This document shows, piece after piece, positions 1-9,069 of a DNA stretch of 55,649 nucleotides. The position numbers and the translations under genes are program-made. The notes beneath the pieces were generated by a model, which saw nothing but the letters and a program-made list of their open reading frames with translations, had not been told where the DNA came from and ran no database searches. This stretch comes from Streptomyces sp. ISL-43. GTDB lineage: Bacteria > Actinomycetota > Actinomycetes > Streptomycetales > Streptomycetaceae. Within the stretch, counting starts at the first letter, position 1, and each line of letters opens with the position of its first letter. The stretch is taken from contig NZ_JAGGOT010000003.1 in the NCBI RefSeq assembly GCF_018614195.1, forward strand, positions 1 through 55,649. The letters run 5' to 3'.

Positions 1-2049
1 CGGATCGGGAAGCCGTGGGCGGTCATCCACGACAACGCCCGGATCCCGGCGCTGCGCCGGCTGTACATGACGGCCACGCCCCGGATGTGGCAGCTCGGCG
101 ACGAGGACGAAGCCGTGGCGCCCGGCGAGCTCGTCGCGAGCATGGACGACGACCCTAACGGGCCTTTCGGCAGCCGGTGCTTCACCCTGTCCCTCTCCGA
201 GGCCATCGACCGGGGCATCTGCGCGCCGTACCAGGTCGTCTGCGTGGACGTCACCGACAGCGCGCTCCAGGCCGCGCAGCTCCTGGGCGCCGAGAGCCGG
301 TCCAACGAGGTCCGCGGGGCACGCCTCGCTGCCCTGCAGACCGCGCTGGTGAAGGCATCGGCGGAGGAGGGCTTCCGGCGCACGCTGGTCTTCCACCATG
401 TGGTGAAGGAGGCCGAGGCGTTCGCGGCCGGCCTCCCGGAGGTCGCCACGCAGTTGCACGCCAGCGACCGCGAGCTGTACCCGGCCACGATCTGGGCGGA
501 CTGGTTGTGCGGGGAGCACAAGCCGCTGCACCGACGCCGTGTCCTCGCGGAGTTCGCCGAGGGGATGGCCACGGACGGCACCGTCGTGGAGAAGGGGTAC
601 CTAGGCTCCGTGAAGGTCCTGGGTGAAGGTGTCGACACCAAAAGCTGCGACTCCGTGTACTGGGCCGACGTTCGCGGCTCCATGCCCGACCTCGTCCAAG
701 CCGTGGGGCGAGCCCTGCGGATGCAGCCGGGCGAGGGGAAGACGGCCTCGCTCGTGGTACCGATCCTCCTCGGGCCCGGCGAGACGGCGGACAACATGCT
801 CACCAGCCGCGCGTACGGGGGCCTCGCCAAACTCCTCGAAGCGCTCCGGGCCCACGACGCACGGATCGTGGAGACCCTCGCCGAGCAACAGGTCCCGAGC
901 CGCTACACGCCCGTCAGCAAGGACGGCAGCAGCCCCGGCGGCAACGGGGCCGGGCATGGCTCCGGAGAGGTCAGTGCCCCCGCCAAGGCCCTGCTGAAGT
1001 TCTCCACGCCGCGCGACCCGGCCGCGCTCGCCGCCTTCATCAACCTGCGCGTCCTCAACCCCGAACACGAGCACTGGCGGCGCGGGGTGGAGGCCGCCGT
1101 CATCTACGCCCGCTCCCACGGCGACCTGCGCGTCCCGTTCACGTTCCGTGTGCCGGCCGCCGAAGAGGCGGAGAAGGCCGGCTGGCCGGCCTCGCTGGCG
1201 AACTTTCCGCTCGGGCAGTGGACCGCCGACGCCCGCCGCTTCTACAACCGCGGCGACATGGACCCAGAGCGCGTCGACCAGCTGGAGAAGCTCGGGATGG
1301 TCTGGTCCCACGCCGACGTCGCCTGGGCCGAGGGCCTGGCGGCCGCGCGCGGGTGGGCGGCCGAGCACGGGCACCTCCTGGCTCCGCTGGACGCCGCCTT
1401 CCAGGGCGCGGCGGTGGGGATCTGGCTGAAGAACGCCCGGGTCGCCGCGCGGAAGGCCCGCGAGATCGAGCAGCAGCGTGCCGAGGGACTACCGGTGGAA
1501 TCGTCGGCCGGAGCGATGACGAGGAAGCGGCGCGAGCAGCTGGAGGAGATCGACCCCTCGTGGTGCCCGGTGTGGCCGGTGACCTGGCAGCGCTGCTTCC
1601 ACCTCGTCCGCCTCCACCTGGACGCTGGCGAGACCCTGCCGACCACGCCGGGTGAGGTCGTGCGCCAGGGCGAGGACCTCGGCCGGTGGGTCACCACGGT
1701 CCGGCACGGGTGGGACCAGCTCGCCGGGGTCCAGCAGTGGATGTGCGAGCAGATCCTCGGCATCGAGCCCGCGACCGAGGACGAGAAGCCGAAGCCGCGC
1801 ACCAGCCAGGCGGACAAGTGGGTGATGCACTACGCCGCCGCGGCCCAGTTCTTCGCGCGCGAGGGTCATCTGACGGTTCCCCGCAAACACGTCGAGACCA
1901 TCACCCTCGGCGGCGGCGATGGTGGCCAGGCTCAGCGGGACGTCCCGCTGAAGCTCGGGACGTGGGTCGACAACCAGCGCCGCCGGGCCGCCATGCTGAC
2001 GCCGGAGCGGGTGGAGCAGCTGTCCAAGGTCGGGATGAGGTGGGCCTAG
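1..2049 (+). CDS. DEAD/DEAH helicase with C-terminal helicase-associated (HA) repeats, 5' truncated by window edge
   Basis: Frame 1 is open from the first base, so the gene starts outside the window; the first in-frame ATG (67) lies inside a helicase motif and is not a real start. The residues around it (YMTATPRMW) match helicase motif III (TAT). The stretch from about base 600 to 730 (KVLGEGVD, then DLVQAVGRALR) matches motifs V and VI of superfamily 2 helicases. The C-terminal half carries three HA-type repeats (W-rich blocks of about 65 residues such as WRRGVEAAVIYARSHGDLRVP and VPLKLGTWVDNQRRRA). Such proteins are common on Streptomyces plasmids and chromosome arms; the role (DNA remodelling or restriction-like) is unknown. 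A strong terminator hairpin follows. Family call is firm, function is not. Confidence 0.85.
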   Translation, partial: RIGKPWAVIHDNARIPALRRLYMTATPRMWQLGDEDEAVAPGELVASMDDDPNGPFGSRCFTLSLSEAIDRGICAPYQVVCVDVTDSALQAAQLLGAESRSNEVRGARLAALQTALVKASAEEGFRRTLVFHHVVKEAEAFAAGLPEVATQLHASDRELYPATIWADWLCGEHKPLHRRRVLAEFAEGMATDGTVVEKGYLGSVKVLGEGVDTKSCDSVYWADVRGSMPDLVQAVGRALRMQPGEGKTASLVVPILLGPGETADNMLTSRAYGGLAKLLEALRAHDARIVETLAEQQVPSRYTPVSKDGSSPGGNGAGHGSGEVSAPAKALLKFSTPRDPAALAAFINLRVLNPEHEHWRRGVEAAVIYARSHGDLRVPFTFRVPAAEEAEKAGWPASLANFPLGQWTADARRFYNRGDMDPERVDQLEKLGMVWSHADVAWAEGLAAARGWAAEHGHLLAPLDAAFQGAAVGIWLKNARVAARKAREIEQQRAEGLPVESSAGAMTRKRREQLEEIDPSWCPVWPVTWQRCFHLVRLHLDAGETLPTTPGEVVRQGEDLGRWVTTVRHGWDQLAGVQQWMCEQILGIEPATEDEKPKPRTSQADKWVMHYAAAAQFFAREGHLTVPRKHVETITLGGGDGGQAQRDVPLKLGTWVDNQRRRAAMLTPERVEQLSKVGMRWA

Positions 2050-2081
2050 CTGACTGGGCGGCCGGGTTCGGCCAAGCTGCG

Positions 2082-2125
2082 CACGGGTGGGGCCGGACAG
2101 CGTGTGTTGTCCGGCCCCACCCGTG
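2082..2125 (+). terminator. Rho-independent-like terminator hairpin after the helicase
   Basis: A perfect 17-bp GC-rich inverted repeat (2082-2098 with 2109-2125) and a 10-base loop, 33 bases after the helicase stop. No U-tract follows, as is usual in Streptomyces. Confidence 0.8.
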
Positions 2126-2554
2126 TGACCAACCTCAGTCGTACGTTCCTGCGTGTCAGACCGCACGAAAGACTTCAGCCGACACGGCTGTGACCTGCGC
2201 ACGGAATCTTCCTTGCGCCTACCCGTCAGACTTCGGCTAACGAGGCGGGCATTTCAGTTCTCTGTCATGGCTTCGTTCGGCGCGCTCTTCTTGCCATTGC
2301 GAGCGGCCGCTGACGCCTGCGGGCTCCACCACAGCGATCGGTCAAGGTCAGGGTCGGCCGGATCGAGGACCCATGTTGAACTGGCTTTTCCCGTCATTCC
2401 CGGGGTGCCCATCTGTGGGCCGCTCCCTCGTGCTTGCTGCTCGTTCACAAAAGATCTCCCCTGCTCGACTGAAATGTTCGGTGCGCTATGACCTACTGAA
2501 GACTCTCATGCGCTACTGAAGCGTTCGATGCTGTCCGACGCTGCGGGTGGGGAG
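2126..2554. other. Gene-poor spacer between helicase terminator and small minus-strand gene
   Basis: About 430 bases of lower GC than the neighbours. Nothing in it has clear coding signal except one weak 64-codon minus-strand frame (2254-2448), listed separately. No repeats beyond the terminator were seen. Confidence 0.5.
2254..2448 (-). CDS. Possible small protein, unknown
   Basis: A 64-codon frame with a GTG start preceded by a good ribosome site (GGGGAG, seven bases upstream). It lies about 106 bases downstream of the 103-residue gene on the same strand, so the two could form one transcript. The product is Trp-containing, mildly acidic and shows no motif I recognise. Coding bias is weak and the region is gene-poor; treat as tentative. 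Confidence 0.3.
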   Translation of the reverse strand: MNEQQARGSGPQMGTPGMTGKASSTWVLDPADPDLDRSLWWSPQASAAARNGKKSAPNEAMTEN

Positions 2555-2866
2555 CTACGCGGTGTTGCGAGCGCGCTTAGCTGCGTTCTGTCGATCGCGC
2601 CGGGCCTGGGCGGCGGCGGGGTCAGCAATCTCCTGAACTGTGGTTCGGTGGAGGCTGGCCACGGTGGACATGGCCTTCTGGTCGCCGTGGTTCTCCTCGG
2701 CGGCGATGCGCTTGATCAGGTCATCCCGTCGTGCCTCGGCCTCGCGTACGTCCTCGGCGAGGTTCCAGAGTTCGCGCAGGTCGGGACGTTCTTTGATGAG
2801 TGCCGCCACTTCAGGCGGCGGGGTGCGTCGGGTGGTGGGCGAGCGGCCGGCCTTCGTGGTGTTCAT
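2555..2866 (-). CDS. Small charged helical protein, putative DNA-binding regulator
   Basis: 103 residues, rich in Arg, Glu and Ala, almost entirely helical in character. The middle (VREAEARRDDLIKRIAAEE, about 40-58) looks coiled-coil-like, and residues about 67-80 (MSTVASLHRTTVQEI) resemble a resolvase-type helix-turn-helix. It is divergent from the gene at 3009 across an intergenic region that holds three copies of a near-palindromic GGAGTCTCCGAC motif, one inside the opposing promoter. Small DNA-binding proteins in this position often repress their own divergent promoter; that is inference. No enzyme motif. Confidence 0.65.
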   Translation of the reverse strand: MNTTKAGRSPTTRRTPPPEVAALIKERPDLRELWNLAEDVREAEARRDDLIKRIAAEENHGDQKAMSTVASLHRTTVQEIADPAAAQARRDRQNAAKRARNTA

Positions 2867-2887
2867 GGCGGGAGTATGACATCTGCG

Positions 2888-2964
2888 CTGGAGTCTCCGA
2901 CAGGTTCCGACTACGGAAAGCCGGAGACTCCGACTTGCAAATGTCGGAGTCTCCGACCTATAGT
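2888..2964 (+). promoter_or_regulatory. Divergent promoter/operator with GGAGTCTCCGAC palindromes
   Basis: A plus-strand promoter is visible as TTGCAA (2935-2940), 18 bp, TATAGT (2959-2964), 45 bases before the ATG at 3009. The palindrome GTCGGAGTCTCCGAC (2943-2957) fills the spacer, with further copies at 2888-2902 (one orientation) and 2921-2934 (the other). A repressor bound there would block RNA polymerase. The promoter match is read directly; the repressor is unknown, the 2555-2866 protein being the nearest candidate. Confidence 0.7.
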
Positions 2965-3008
2965 GATGTCAACGCCGCGAAGAACACACCGACCCAGGGG
3001 AGAACAAC

Positions 3009-3449
3009 ATGAACGCCACCACGGCCGAGCACGTCGCCCGTATCCAGACCTCGGTCATCTGCGTGTGCGGCGCCCGGACGGCCGGAACCCTCGTCATCCG
3101 CGACGGCGGCGACACCACCGAGGCCCTGATCCCCGCCTGCGCCCACGACGTTGACGGCCCCGTACGGCTCCTCGGCGCGCACGGTCAGCCTCGCCCGCTC
3201 CCGTCCGACGAACGGGCCTACTGGGTCCAGATGTCTGACCGGGTGGAGGACCCCGAGCGCCCCGGGGAGCGCGTTACCCGCGTCGTGTGCGCGGACGTCG
3301 CCTATGACGCCAGGGACATCGGTGGGACCTACGTGGTGCGGCGGGTGTTCGGCGGTGAGCACGTCATCACCACCGAGGGGTACGCCGAGATGGTCGCGGC
3401 CATCCGCGCCCACCGTTACGGCGTGGAGCTGGACCGCCGCTCCGCCTGA
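3009..3449 (+). CDS. Hypothetical protein
   Basis: 146 residues, no membrane segment or signal peptide. ATG start with GGGGAG nine bases upstream. The N-terminal third has a C-x-C pair (VICVCGA) and a later CAHD, a possible partial metal site. The remainder is beta-rich with no family I recognise. It is the first gene behind the palindrome-controlled promoter and is followed 81 bases later by the 3531 gene on the same strand, so the two are probably co-transcribed. Codon bias is typical for the replicon. Confidence 0.7.
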   Translation: MNATTAEHVARIQTSVICVCGARTAGTLVIRDGGDTTEALIPACAHDVDGPVRLLGAHGQPRPLPSDERAYWVQMSDRVEDPERPGERVTRVVCADVAYDARDIGGTYVVRRVFGGEHVITTEGYAEMVAAIRAHRYGVELDRRSA

Positions 3450-3530
3450 CCACCGCCAGTCGCCACGGGCCCGGCTGACTCCCCCGGCCGGGCCCGGCCC
3501 CTATACCGCCACAACTCGAAAGACAACGAC

Positions 3531-5262
3531 ATGAGCAGCAGCACCACGGCCCGCCGCATCACCATCAAGCAGCGCCAGACGGAGATGATCGAAGCCGTCA
3601 CCCGCGGTGAGGTCTACAACGTGGCGATGGAGCGCGGCCCCTGGGTCGTCTACGGCCTGGAGGGTGAGCGTCTCGGGGGTGCTGGCTGGTACGACTGGGA
3701 CACGTCCCGCGTCCACGCGGAGATTCGCCGCATCATTCGGGGCGACCTGGACGAACGTGCCACCCGCCCCTCCGAGGAAGACCTCGAGGCGGGCGCCTCC
3801 CGCGTCTTGGCTGAGGTTCGGGCCGAGCTGGCCGCCATCCGCGCCGAGGTCGAAGCGGAAGTGGCCGCCGATCGTGAGCGGGAGTTGGCCGAGGCGACGG
3901 CGCAGGCCCTGGGCTGGACGGAGCGTCACCTGGAGGCCGTCCAGTTCGCCACCCAGCAGCCCATCCATGTTGAGGCCGACGCCTACCGGCGCTCGCCGGG
4001 CGGCCGTCGCATCTCCGCTGAGCTGGTCACCACCCTGGCCGCCGCCGGTTTTCTGGTCGAGGCCGACGGCCTGGTGAGGGCCACCGGCGATGGAGTCACC
4101 GCGGTGCGCCGCATCCTGGCCGCCGGCACGCCGCTGGTCACCTTGGAGGAATGGCGCGCTCACTCCAAGCGCGTGAATCGCGCTCTAGCCCACGGCAAGA
4201 CAGCTCACCTGCTCCCCTGCCTCCCCGGTGGCGCCGAGGCAGGCCGCCGTGCCGCAGCGTCCCGCGCCCAGTGGGCTGAGTACGAACGCCTGGCCGCCGT
4301 CCGGCACGCCGAGGCCGTCGCCATCCAGGCCCGCGCCGAGGCCGCACGCCAGCAGGAGCTGGCCGAGGAGAGCGCGGCCGCCGACGCAGCCAGGGAGCAG
4401 CTGGTGAAGGAGCAGATGTACGGGTGCGGGTCCTGCCCGGACTCCTGGGTCCTGGCCGCCCGGTGCGGCCTGTGCCGCTCGGCGTTCGCCCCGGCCCCGT
4501 ACGTCCCCGCCGCTGAGGACCAGGATGTGGTCCTGGACGACGTTGCCGAGGAGTTCGCGGAGCAGGCCGCACACGACGCAGCCCGGATGCCGGTCCGCCG
4601 TGCGGCCGTGCGGGCCGAGGTCTCCCGCCACGCCGTGGTCGGCGGCCGCGGCCTCGCACGCATCACGTTCCCGGCTACCAGGGCGCACCGAGCGCGGGAG
4701 CAGCGGGCCGTGGTGCTGGAGCTGGCCACCTTGTTCGGCGTGCAGACCTCCACGCCGCGCCGGCTGCTGGCCGACGGCACGCATTCCGGTGTCGAGCTGT
4801 GGCGCCAGGTCGACGTCTCGGGCACGTCACGGGCGGTGGAGCGGCTGCTGGCCGCGCGGCTCCCGGTCCTGGACGGCCTGGAACGTCTGGCGACCCGCGC
4901 CGCCCGCCGCCTGGGCATGTGGCGGCGATCCCTGCTGGCGGTCCTGGGCGGCCACCTGGACACCCTGACACCAGACCAGCGGGCCGAGCGGGCGCGGAAG
5001 TTCCGTACCGAGATCCTGCAGGCCCTCACCGGGTTCATGCGGGCCGGCGCCGCGGACGGATGTGCGGGCCGCCCTGTGGGACCAGGTCGACGCGGTGGCC
5101 GCCGAGGTCTGGACGGCCGGACCGGTGGACCCGTGGACGATGGCCGCCGAGCACGCGCCGACCCCGGCCCCGGCCCCGGTGGCGGAAGCGGCCACGCCCC
5201 TCCAGCCGGTACCTCTGGTGTCCGTCGACCGCCCAGCCCCGGCCGTGGCGCTGGCCGCGTGA
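3531..5262 (+). CDS. Coiled-coil protein with Cys4 zinc motif, probably frameshifted near its 3' end
   Basis: The ATG frame starts at 3531. Residues about 85-125 and 255-300 are Ala/Glu/Arg-rich heptad-like helices. Cys299, Cys302, Cys312 and Cys315 form a C-x2-C-x9-C-x2-C zinc motif. Uninterrupted reading in the starting frame runs to 5492, but after about 5055 it turns into an Arg/Gly/Pro-rich string typical of an out-of-frame read. A well-formed sequence continues one frame over (VRAALWDQVDAVAAEVW...) to a stop at 5262. One extra G around 5054-5060 would explain this, by sequencing error or real mutation. The true product would be about 577 residues. Function unknown. Confidence 0.65.
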
Positions 5263-5290
5263 CCCGCCCCGCCACCTCCGATATTGCGCA

Positions 5291-5321
5291 GGCTTACCCA
5301 GGGTCGCCTTGGGCTTACCCA
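5291..5321 (+). repeat. Two GGCTTACCCA repeats 21 bp apart
   Basis: Exact 10-mers at 5291-5300 and 5312-5321, in the gap between the convergent ends of the 3531 gene and the replication-relaxation gene. The same word and the same 21-bp period recur at 9070-9228. Confidence 0.8.
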
Positions 5322-5322
5322 G

Positions 5323-6705
5323 TCAGGGTCGCAGGCGTGACAGGAGCCCACGCCCTTTGTGCTCGGCTGCGGCCTCCTTCGTCTGGTTCTTCTCGGCTAC
5401 GCCGTGGAGCCGGTTGTTGGCCAGGGTGTCCTTGCAGTCGTCGCAGAGCGTCGGGTGCGGTTCTGCCTCGGTGTCCCAGCCCTGGGCGTTGACGCGGCGC
5501 CAGCGTGCATCGGTGAACTTCGCCCCGCACTCCGTGCAGCTGGGCCGCTCTCTTTCCCTGGCCGCGGCCCGCTCCGCCAGCTCGCGCTGGCGCTCGGCCT
5601 CGCGGGCTCCGTCGTCGGCATTCCGCCGGGCCTCGGCTTTTGCCTCTGCAGCCACCTGGCGCGGGTTGCCGACGGCGGCCAAGAGTGGCTGGAGTCCGGT
5701 GCGGCCGAAGCGCCAGAACACCTCACCGGCTGGGCCGTGCTCGCGGAGCAGGTCCAGGGTGGTGGCCACGATGGGGATCTTCCCGTCATAGGTGTGGTGG
5801 TCACGCTGGGGGTGGCCCTGCCAGTGCTGGCGGGTGAGTTCGGCAAGTTGCCGCATGGTGTTCTGTGCGTTTCGGGGGCCGATCTGGTTGAACACCAGCA
5901 GGACGGGCGGGTGGAGGGTCTCTCCGTGGCGGTCGGAGGGGGCGGACCAGCGGGTGCGCCACATCGCCTTCTCGCGGCCGTCGGTGTCCTTGATTCTGCG
6001 CCGCAGGAACCGCATGTACTTGTCGAACTTGGCAGCGATCTCCTGCGCGGTCTCGAAGCAGTTGTCGACCTCGATGAACATCAGCGGGATCCCGTCTTCG
6101 CTGGCGACGAGGACGATGTCGGCCTGGGCGCCGCCCTTACCCGCGGTGGACCATGTACCGGTCGAGGGGAGCGGCACCTCCGTAGCGTAGGAGCCGATGG
6201 AGCCGATCCCGGGCGGACCCGCCACCTCGCGCTCGGCAGCGGCGACCGCGTCGGCCGGCTCCCCGTCCAGCAAGCCCAGGTCGGGCTTGGGGCGAATCAG
6301 CGCGAGGACTGCTTCGTTGACCGCCATCGGGTGCGAGGCCCCGGTACGTCCCGCGCCCCGGGCGATCCCGCCCATCGCGTCCATCGGCCGGCCCAGTTCG
6401 ACCGCGGCGGCCTCCAGTCCCATCGGAGTGAGGCCGCGCAGCGTCTCGTTGTCCTTGGTGGAGCCGCCATCCAAGACGAGCCCGTGCTTGCGCAGGTCCG
6501 CGAGCGCCGCGCGATGCGAGGCCGTCCGCGCTTCCTTGCGTTTGGCTTCGGTCTCCTTGCTGGTGTGCCGGTAGGTCAAGTGCGGCAGCGCGAGGCGCTG
6601 GATCTGATCGGCCGTGGCCACCTTGAGCACGCCCAGGACACGCAGGACGTCCGCGCGCAGCGGATTCGTTGACCTGCCCGGGTTCAACTTCCTCTTGCCA
6701 GCCAT
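5323..6705 (-). CDS. Replication-relaxation family protein
   Basis: 460 residues. The start is the ATG at 6705 with AGGGAGG eight bases upstream; the much longer open frame beyond it is non-coding read-through. The N-terminus (residues about 15-110) is a winged-helix-like region (LRVLGVLKVATADQIQRLAL, then TASHRAALADLRKHGLV), followed by a nuclease-fold-like core (ADIVLVASEDGIPLMFIEVDNCFETAQEIAAKFDKY), as in the Replic_Relax family of conjugative actinobacterial and firmicute elements. A C-terminal charged helix and a CTEC...CDDC zinc ribbon follow. In known members the family is tied to relaxation and mobilisation of plasmid DNA, so it is the best relaxase-accessory candidate here. It diverges from the DUF2637 gene. 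Confidence 0.75.
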   Translation of the reverse strand: MAGKRKLNPGRSTNPLRADVLRVLGVLKVATADQIQRLALPHLTYRHTSKETEAKRKEARTASHRAALADLRKHGLVLDGGSTKDNETLRGLTPMGLEAAAVELGRPMDAMGGIARGAGRTGASHPMAVNEAVLALIRPKPDLGLLDGEPADAVAAAEREVAGPPGIGSIGSYATEVPLPSTGTWSTAGKGGAQADIVLVASEDGIPLMFIEVDNCFETAQEIAAKFDKYMRFLRRRIKDTDGREKAMWRTRWSAPSDRHGETLHPPVLLVFNQIGPRNAQNTMRQLAELTRQHWQGHPQRDHHTYDGKIPIVATTLDLLREHGPAGEVFWRFGRTGLQPLLAAVGNPRQVAAEAKAEARRNADDGAREAERQRELAERAAARERERPSCTECGAKFTDARWRRVNAQGWDTEAEPHPTLCDDCKDTLANNRLHGVAEKNQTKEAAAEHKGRGLLSRLRP

Positions 6706-7122
6706 CAGCCACGCCTCCCTGTACTGCCACCTGGCCTGTCCTGCGGACGTCGGCCCCCGCACCCCGCTGATCTCCTCTCCAACCAGCAACGAAGGTCGAG
6801 AAGAAGGGGTGTGACGAAGCAATTCTGCACCGGATGTGGGGGGTGACCAGCGGAAATACGGATCGGGCAGAATTGGGCACGTAAGTGGCAACGGAAGTAA
6901 CAACGTAAGTGCCCACGGAAGTGAGCCAGGCAGGCTTACCCAACCGGGACGAGACCTCGGCCGCACCTGTTCGTCGTCACTGGCCTCATTCGATCTTCGG
7001 TCGAGGTGCTGGGAAGTCCGGGCAGCTCTCGCCAAGCCCGTGAGAGTGTGAAGCCTGCTCAGGAAGGGCCTGGTGAGGGAGGGGTGAACGCCGAAGTGAC
7101 CGCGGGGAGGAAGACGACGCCG
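6706..7122. promoter_or_regulatory. Divergent intergenic region with nested repeats; candidate transfer control region or origin
   Basis: 417 bases without a credible gene, between the replication-relaxation gene (minus) and the DUF2637 gene (plus). It holds a 9-bp inverted repeat CAATTCTGC / GCAGAATTG (6820-6828 and 6867-6875), four 12-bp direct repeats (6878-6925) and one GGCTTACCCA (6933-6942). Repeats of this density are typical of operators or origins; the role is inferred. Confidence 0.5.
6878..6925 (+). repeat. Four tandem 12-bp repeats, core mACGkAAGT
   Basis: CACGTAAGT, AACGGAAGT, AACGTAAGT and CACGGAAGT start at 6878, 6890, 6902 and 6914, exactly 12 bp apart. The register is regular and the core is only slightly degenerate. 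Confidence 0.8.
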
Positions 7123-8772
7123 ATGCAGCTGACTCGTACGCACCGGATATTGATCGGTGTCGTGGTCGCCGGAGCCGTCGTCATCGCCGGAATTGGCTTC
7201 GCGGGCTCGTACTCCGCCGTGCGCGCGCTCGCGATGCAGAAGGGCTTCGGCAGCTTCTCGCTCGTCTTCCCGATCGGCATCGACGCCGGCATCTGCGTCC
7301 TGCTGGCGCTGGACCTGCTGCTGACGTGGATTCGGATCCCGTTCCCGCTGCTGCGCCAGACGGCGTGGCTGCTGACGGCGGCGACGATCGCCTTCAACGG
7401 CGCGGCAGCCTGGCCCGACCCCCTCGGGGTCGGCATGCACGCCGTGATCCCGATCCTCTTCGTGGTCACCGTGGAGGCCGCCCGGCACGCGGTGGGGCGG
7501 ATCGCGGACATCACCGCGGACCGGCACATGGAGGGCGTCCGCATCACGCGGTGGCTCCTCTCCCCCGTCCCCACCTTCAAGCTGTGGCGCCGGATGAAGC
7601 TGTGGGAGCTGCGCTCCTACGAACAGGCCGTCGGCATGGAACAGGACCGCCTGATCTACCAGGCCCGCCTCCAGGCCCGCTACGGCCGCTTCTGGCGCCG
7701 CAAGGCCCCGGTCGGCGCACTCATGCCGCTGCGCCTGGCCCGGATCGGCGTCCCCCTGGCCCAGACCGCCCCCGAGGGGCTGGCGGCGGCGGGCATCGAC
7801 CCGCTGCTCCTGCCCCCGGCGGCGGCCGTCGCTGCTCTTCCCTTGTCGGCCCAGGCGACTGCAACTCCAGCCCTGCCAGTGGGAGAACCCGCGCTCGAGG
7901 AGCAGCCCCATCGCCTGGAACCGCAGTTGCAGCCCGAGGCCCAGCCCGCCCTCGCCGAGGTAGCCACCGTCCCGGATCCCGTCGCCGCAGAGCCGGCGGC
8001 CGCGCTGGGACACAACAGCGGCTCGTTCGCGGTGGCTGGCGCGCCTCAGGTTGTCTACGAGGGCAGCTACGCCCCCTACGCAATGGAGAGCCAAGAGCAG
8101 CCGGGAGGTTCCTTCGAGGCGTACCGTCCGTTCGTCGCTGCCACCGGCGCGTTCCCAGCGGATGAGCAGCAGCCGTACGAGGAGTACCCGGCGCAGGGGC
8201 AGCTGATCGAGCCCGAGCTTACCGATCCGGGCGAGCCCGCGTCCGATGGCCGGCTCCAGGCCCTGGTCGTCGATGAGCGCCAGGCCGCCGTGGGACCCCA
8301 CCCGTTCTTCGGGCCGCCCGCTGTGCAGACCGCCTTGGTGCAACCGGTGGAGGCTGAGCCGGACCCGCGCGAGCCGGCGCCGACCGCCGCCTCGGCGGCC
8401 GAGGGCGCCGGCGGGGAAGTTGGACTGCAGACCACACTTGATGTCCCGGCGGCGAGGGCGGCCGAGGCGCACCTGGGCGAGCCGGCCGTGTGGGAGGCAT
8501 CGGTCACTGATGGCGGAGGGGTGGCCGCGCGGCTGCCTGAGCAGCAGACTGCCGAGCCGGATCTGGATCCTGTTCAGCTACAGATCGTGACCGTTGCGGG
8601 CTGGTTGGCCGAGGCCGAGGAAGCCGGGCAGAAGCTCGCCGGTGCGGAAGTCGCCCGCCGGCTCGGGCTGTCCCCGAAGACCGGGCAGCGGCGCGTGAGT
8701 GCCGCGAGCCAGTACCTCGAAGACCAGCGACGACAACAGGGCCGCTCACATCTCCGGTCGGTCAGCAGCTGA
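7123..8772 (+). CDS. DUF2637 membrane protein (plasmid spread/transfer type) with C-terminal helix-turn-helix
   Basis: 549 residues from the ATG at 7123 (GGAGG 12 bases upstream; a GTG at 7084 is the alternative). Four transmembrane segments lie at about 9-31, 46-68, 77-95 and 103-121. The basic segment after them (WRRMKLWELRSYEQAVG) is typical of DUF2637 proteins, which in Streptomyces often accompany plasmid transfer and spread genes. Residues about 230-490 are low-complexity Pro/Ala/Glu. The last 50 residues (AGAEVARRLGLSPKTGQRRVSAASQYLED) form a helix-turn-helix, suggesting a membrane-tethered DNA-binding protein. The family call is good; the DNA-binding role is inferred. Confidence 0.75.
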   Translation: MQLTRTHRILIGVVVAGAVVIAGIGFAGSYSAVRALAMQKGFGSFSLVFPIGIDAGICVLLALDLLLTWIRIPFPLLRQTAWLLTAATIAFNGAAAWPDPLGVGMHAVIPILFVVTVEAARHAVGRIADITADRHMEGVRITRWLLSPVPTFKLWRRMKLWELRSYEQAVGMEQDRLIYQARLQARYGRFWRRKAPVGALMPLRLARIGVPLAQTAPEGLAAAGIDPLLLPPAAAVAALPLSAQATATPALPVGEPALEEQPHRLEPQLQPEAQPALAEVATVPDPVAAEPAAALGHNSGSFAVAGAPQVVYEGSYAPYAMESQEQPGGSFEAYRPFVAATGAFPADEQQPYEEYPAQGQLIEPELTDPGEPASDGRLQALVVDERQAAVGPHPFFGPPAVQTALVQPVEAEPDPREPAPTAASAAEGAGGEVGLQTTLDVPAARAAEAHLGEPAVWEASVTDGGGVAARLPEQQTAEPDLDPVQLQIVTVAGWLAEAEEAGQKLAGAEVARRLGLSPKTGQRRVSAASQYLEDQRRQQGRSHLRSVSS

Positions 8773-8820
8773 CGGTCGACGTCCCGCACGTAACCGATAG
8801 CCAGGCCGCACTCATCGGCC

Positions 8821-9049
8821 ATCGGTCACCGCATCGGTCACCGGCGTCCAGTAGTCGATCACCGGTCACCATCGCGGTCCACATCCTTGAGTCCGTGACC
8901 GATCGCTGGATAACCGGTGACCGGTGCGATGACCGTGACCGACCGGGATGTGACCGACCCCAGTGGCCGTGACCGATGGCCGATCCGGGCCTCATCGGTC
9001 ACCGGTCATGACCGATGACCGCGCATCGGTCACCGCCGGGATCGGTCAC
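8821..9049. repeat. GTGACCGAT / ATCGGTCAC repeat cluster in both orientations
   Basis: ATCGGTCAC occurs at 8821, 8833, 8994, 9025 and 9041. GTGACCGAT occurs at 8895 and 8969. One-mismatch forms are at 8917 (..GGT), 8935 and 8950 (..GAC) and 9008 (ATGACCGAT). About eleven copies in 230 bp, with no gene. More copies continue inside the next coding sequence up to 9573. Confidence 0.85.
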
Positions 9050-9069
9050 ATGGACCCGCCTCGCGGCCA

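Noticed and set aside
5323..8472. A 1049-codon minus-strand open frame
   Set aside because: Only the part from 6705 to 5323 is protein-like; the rest is antisense to the DUF2637 gene and lacks coding character.
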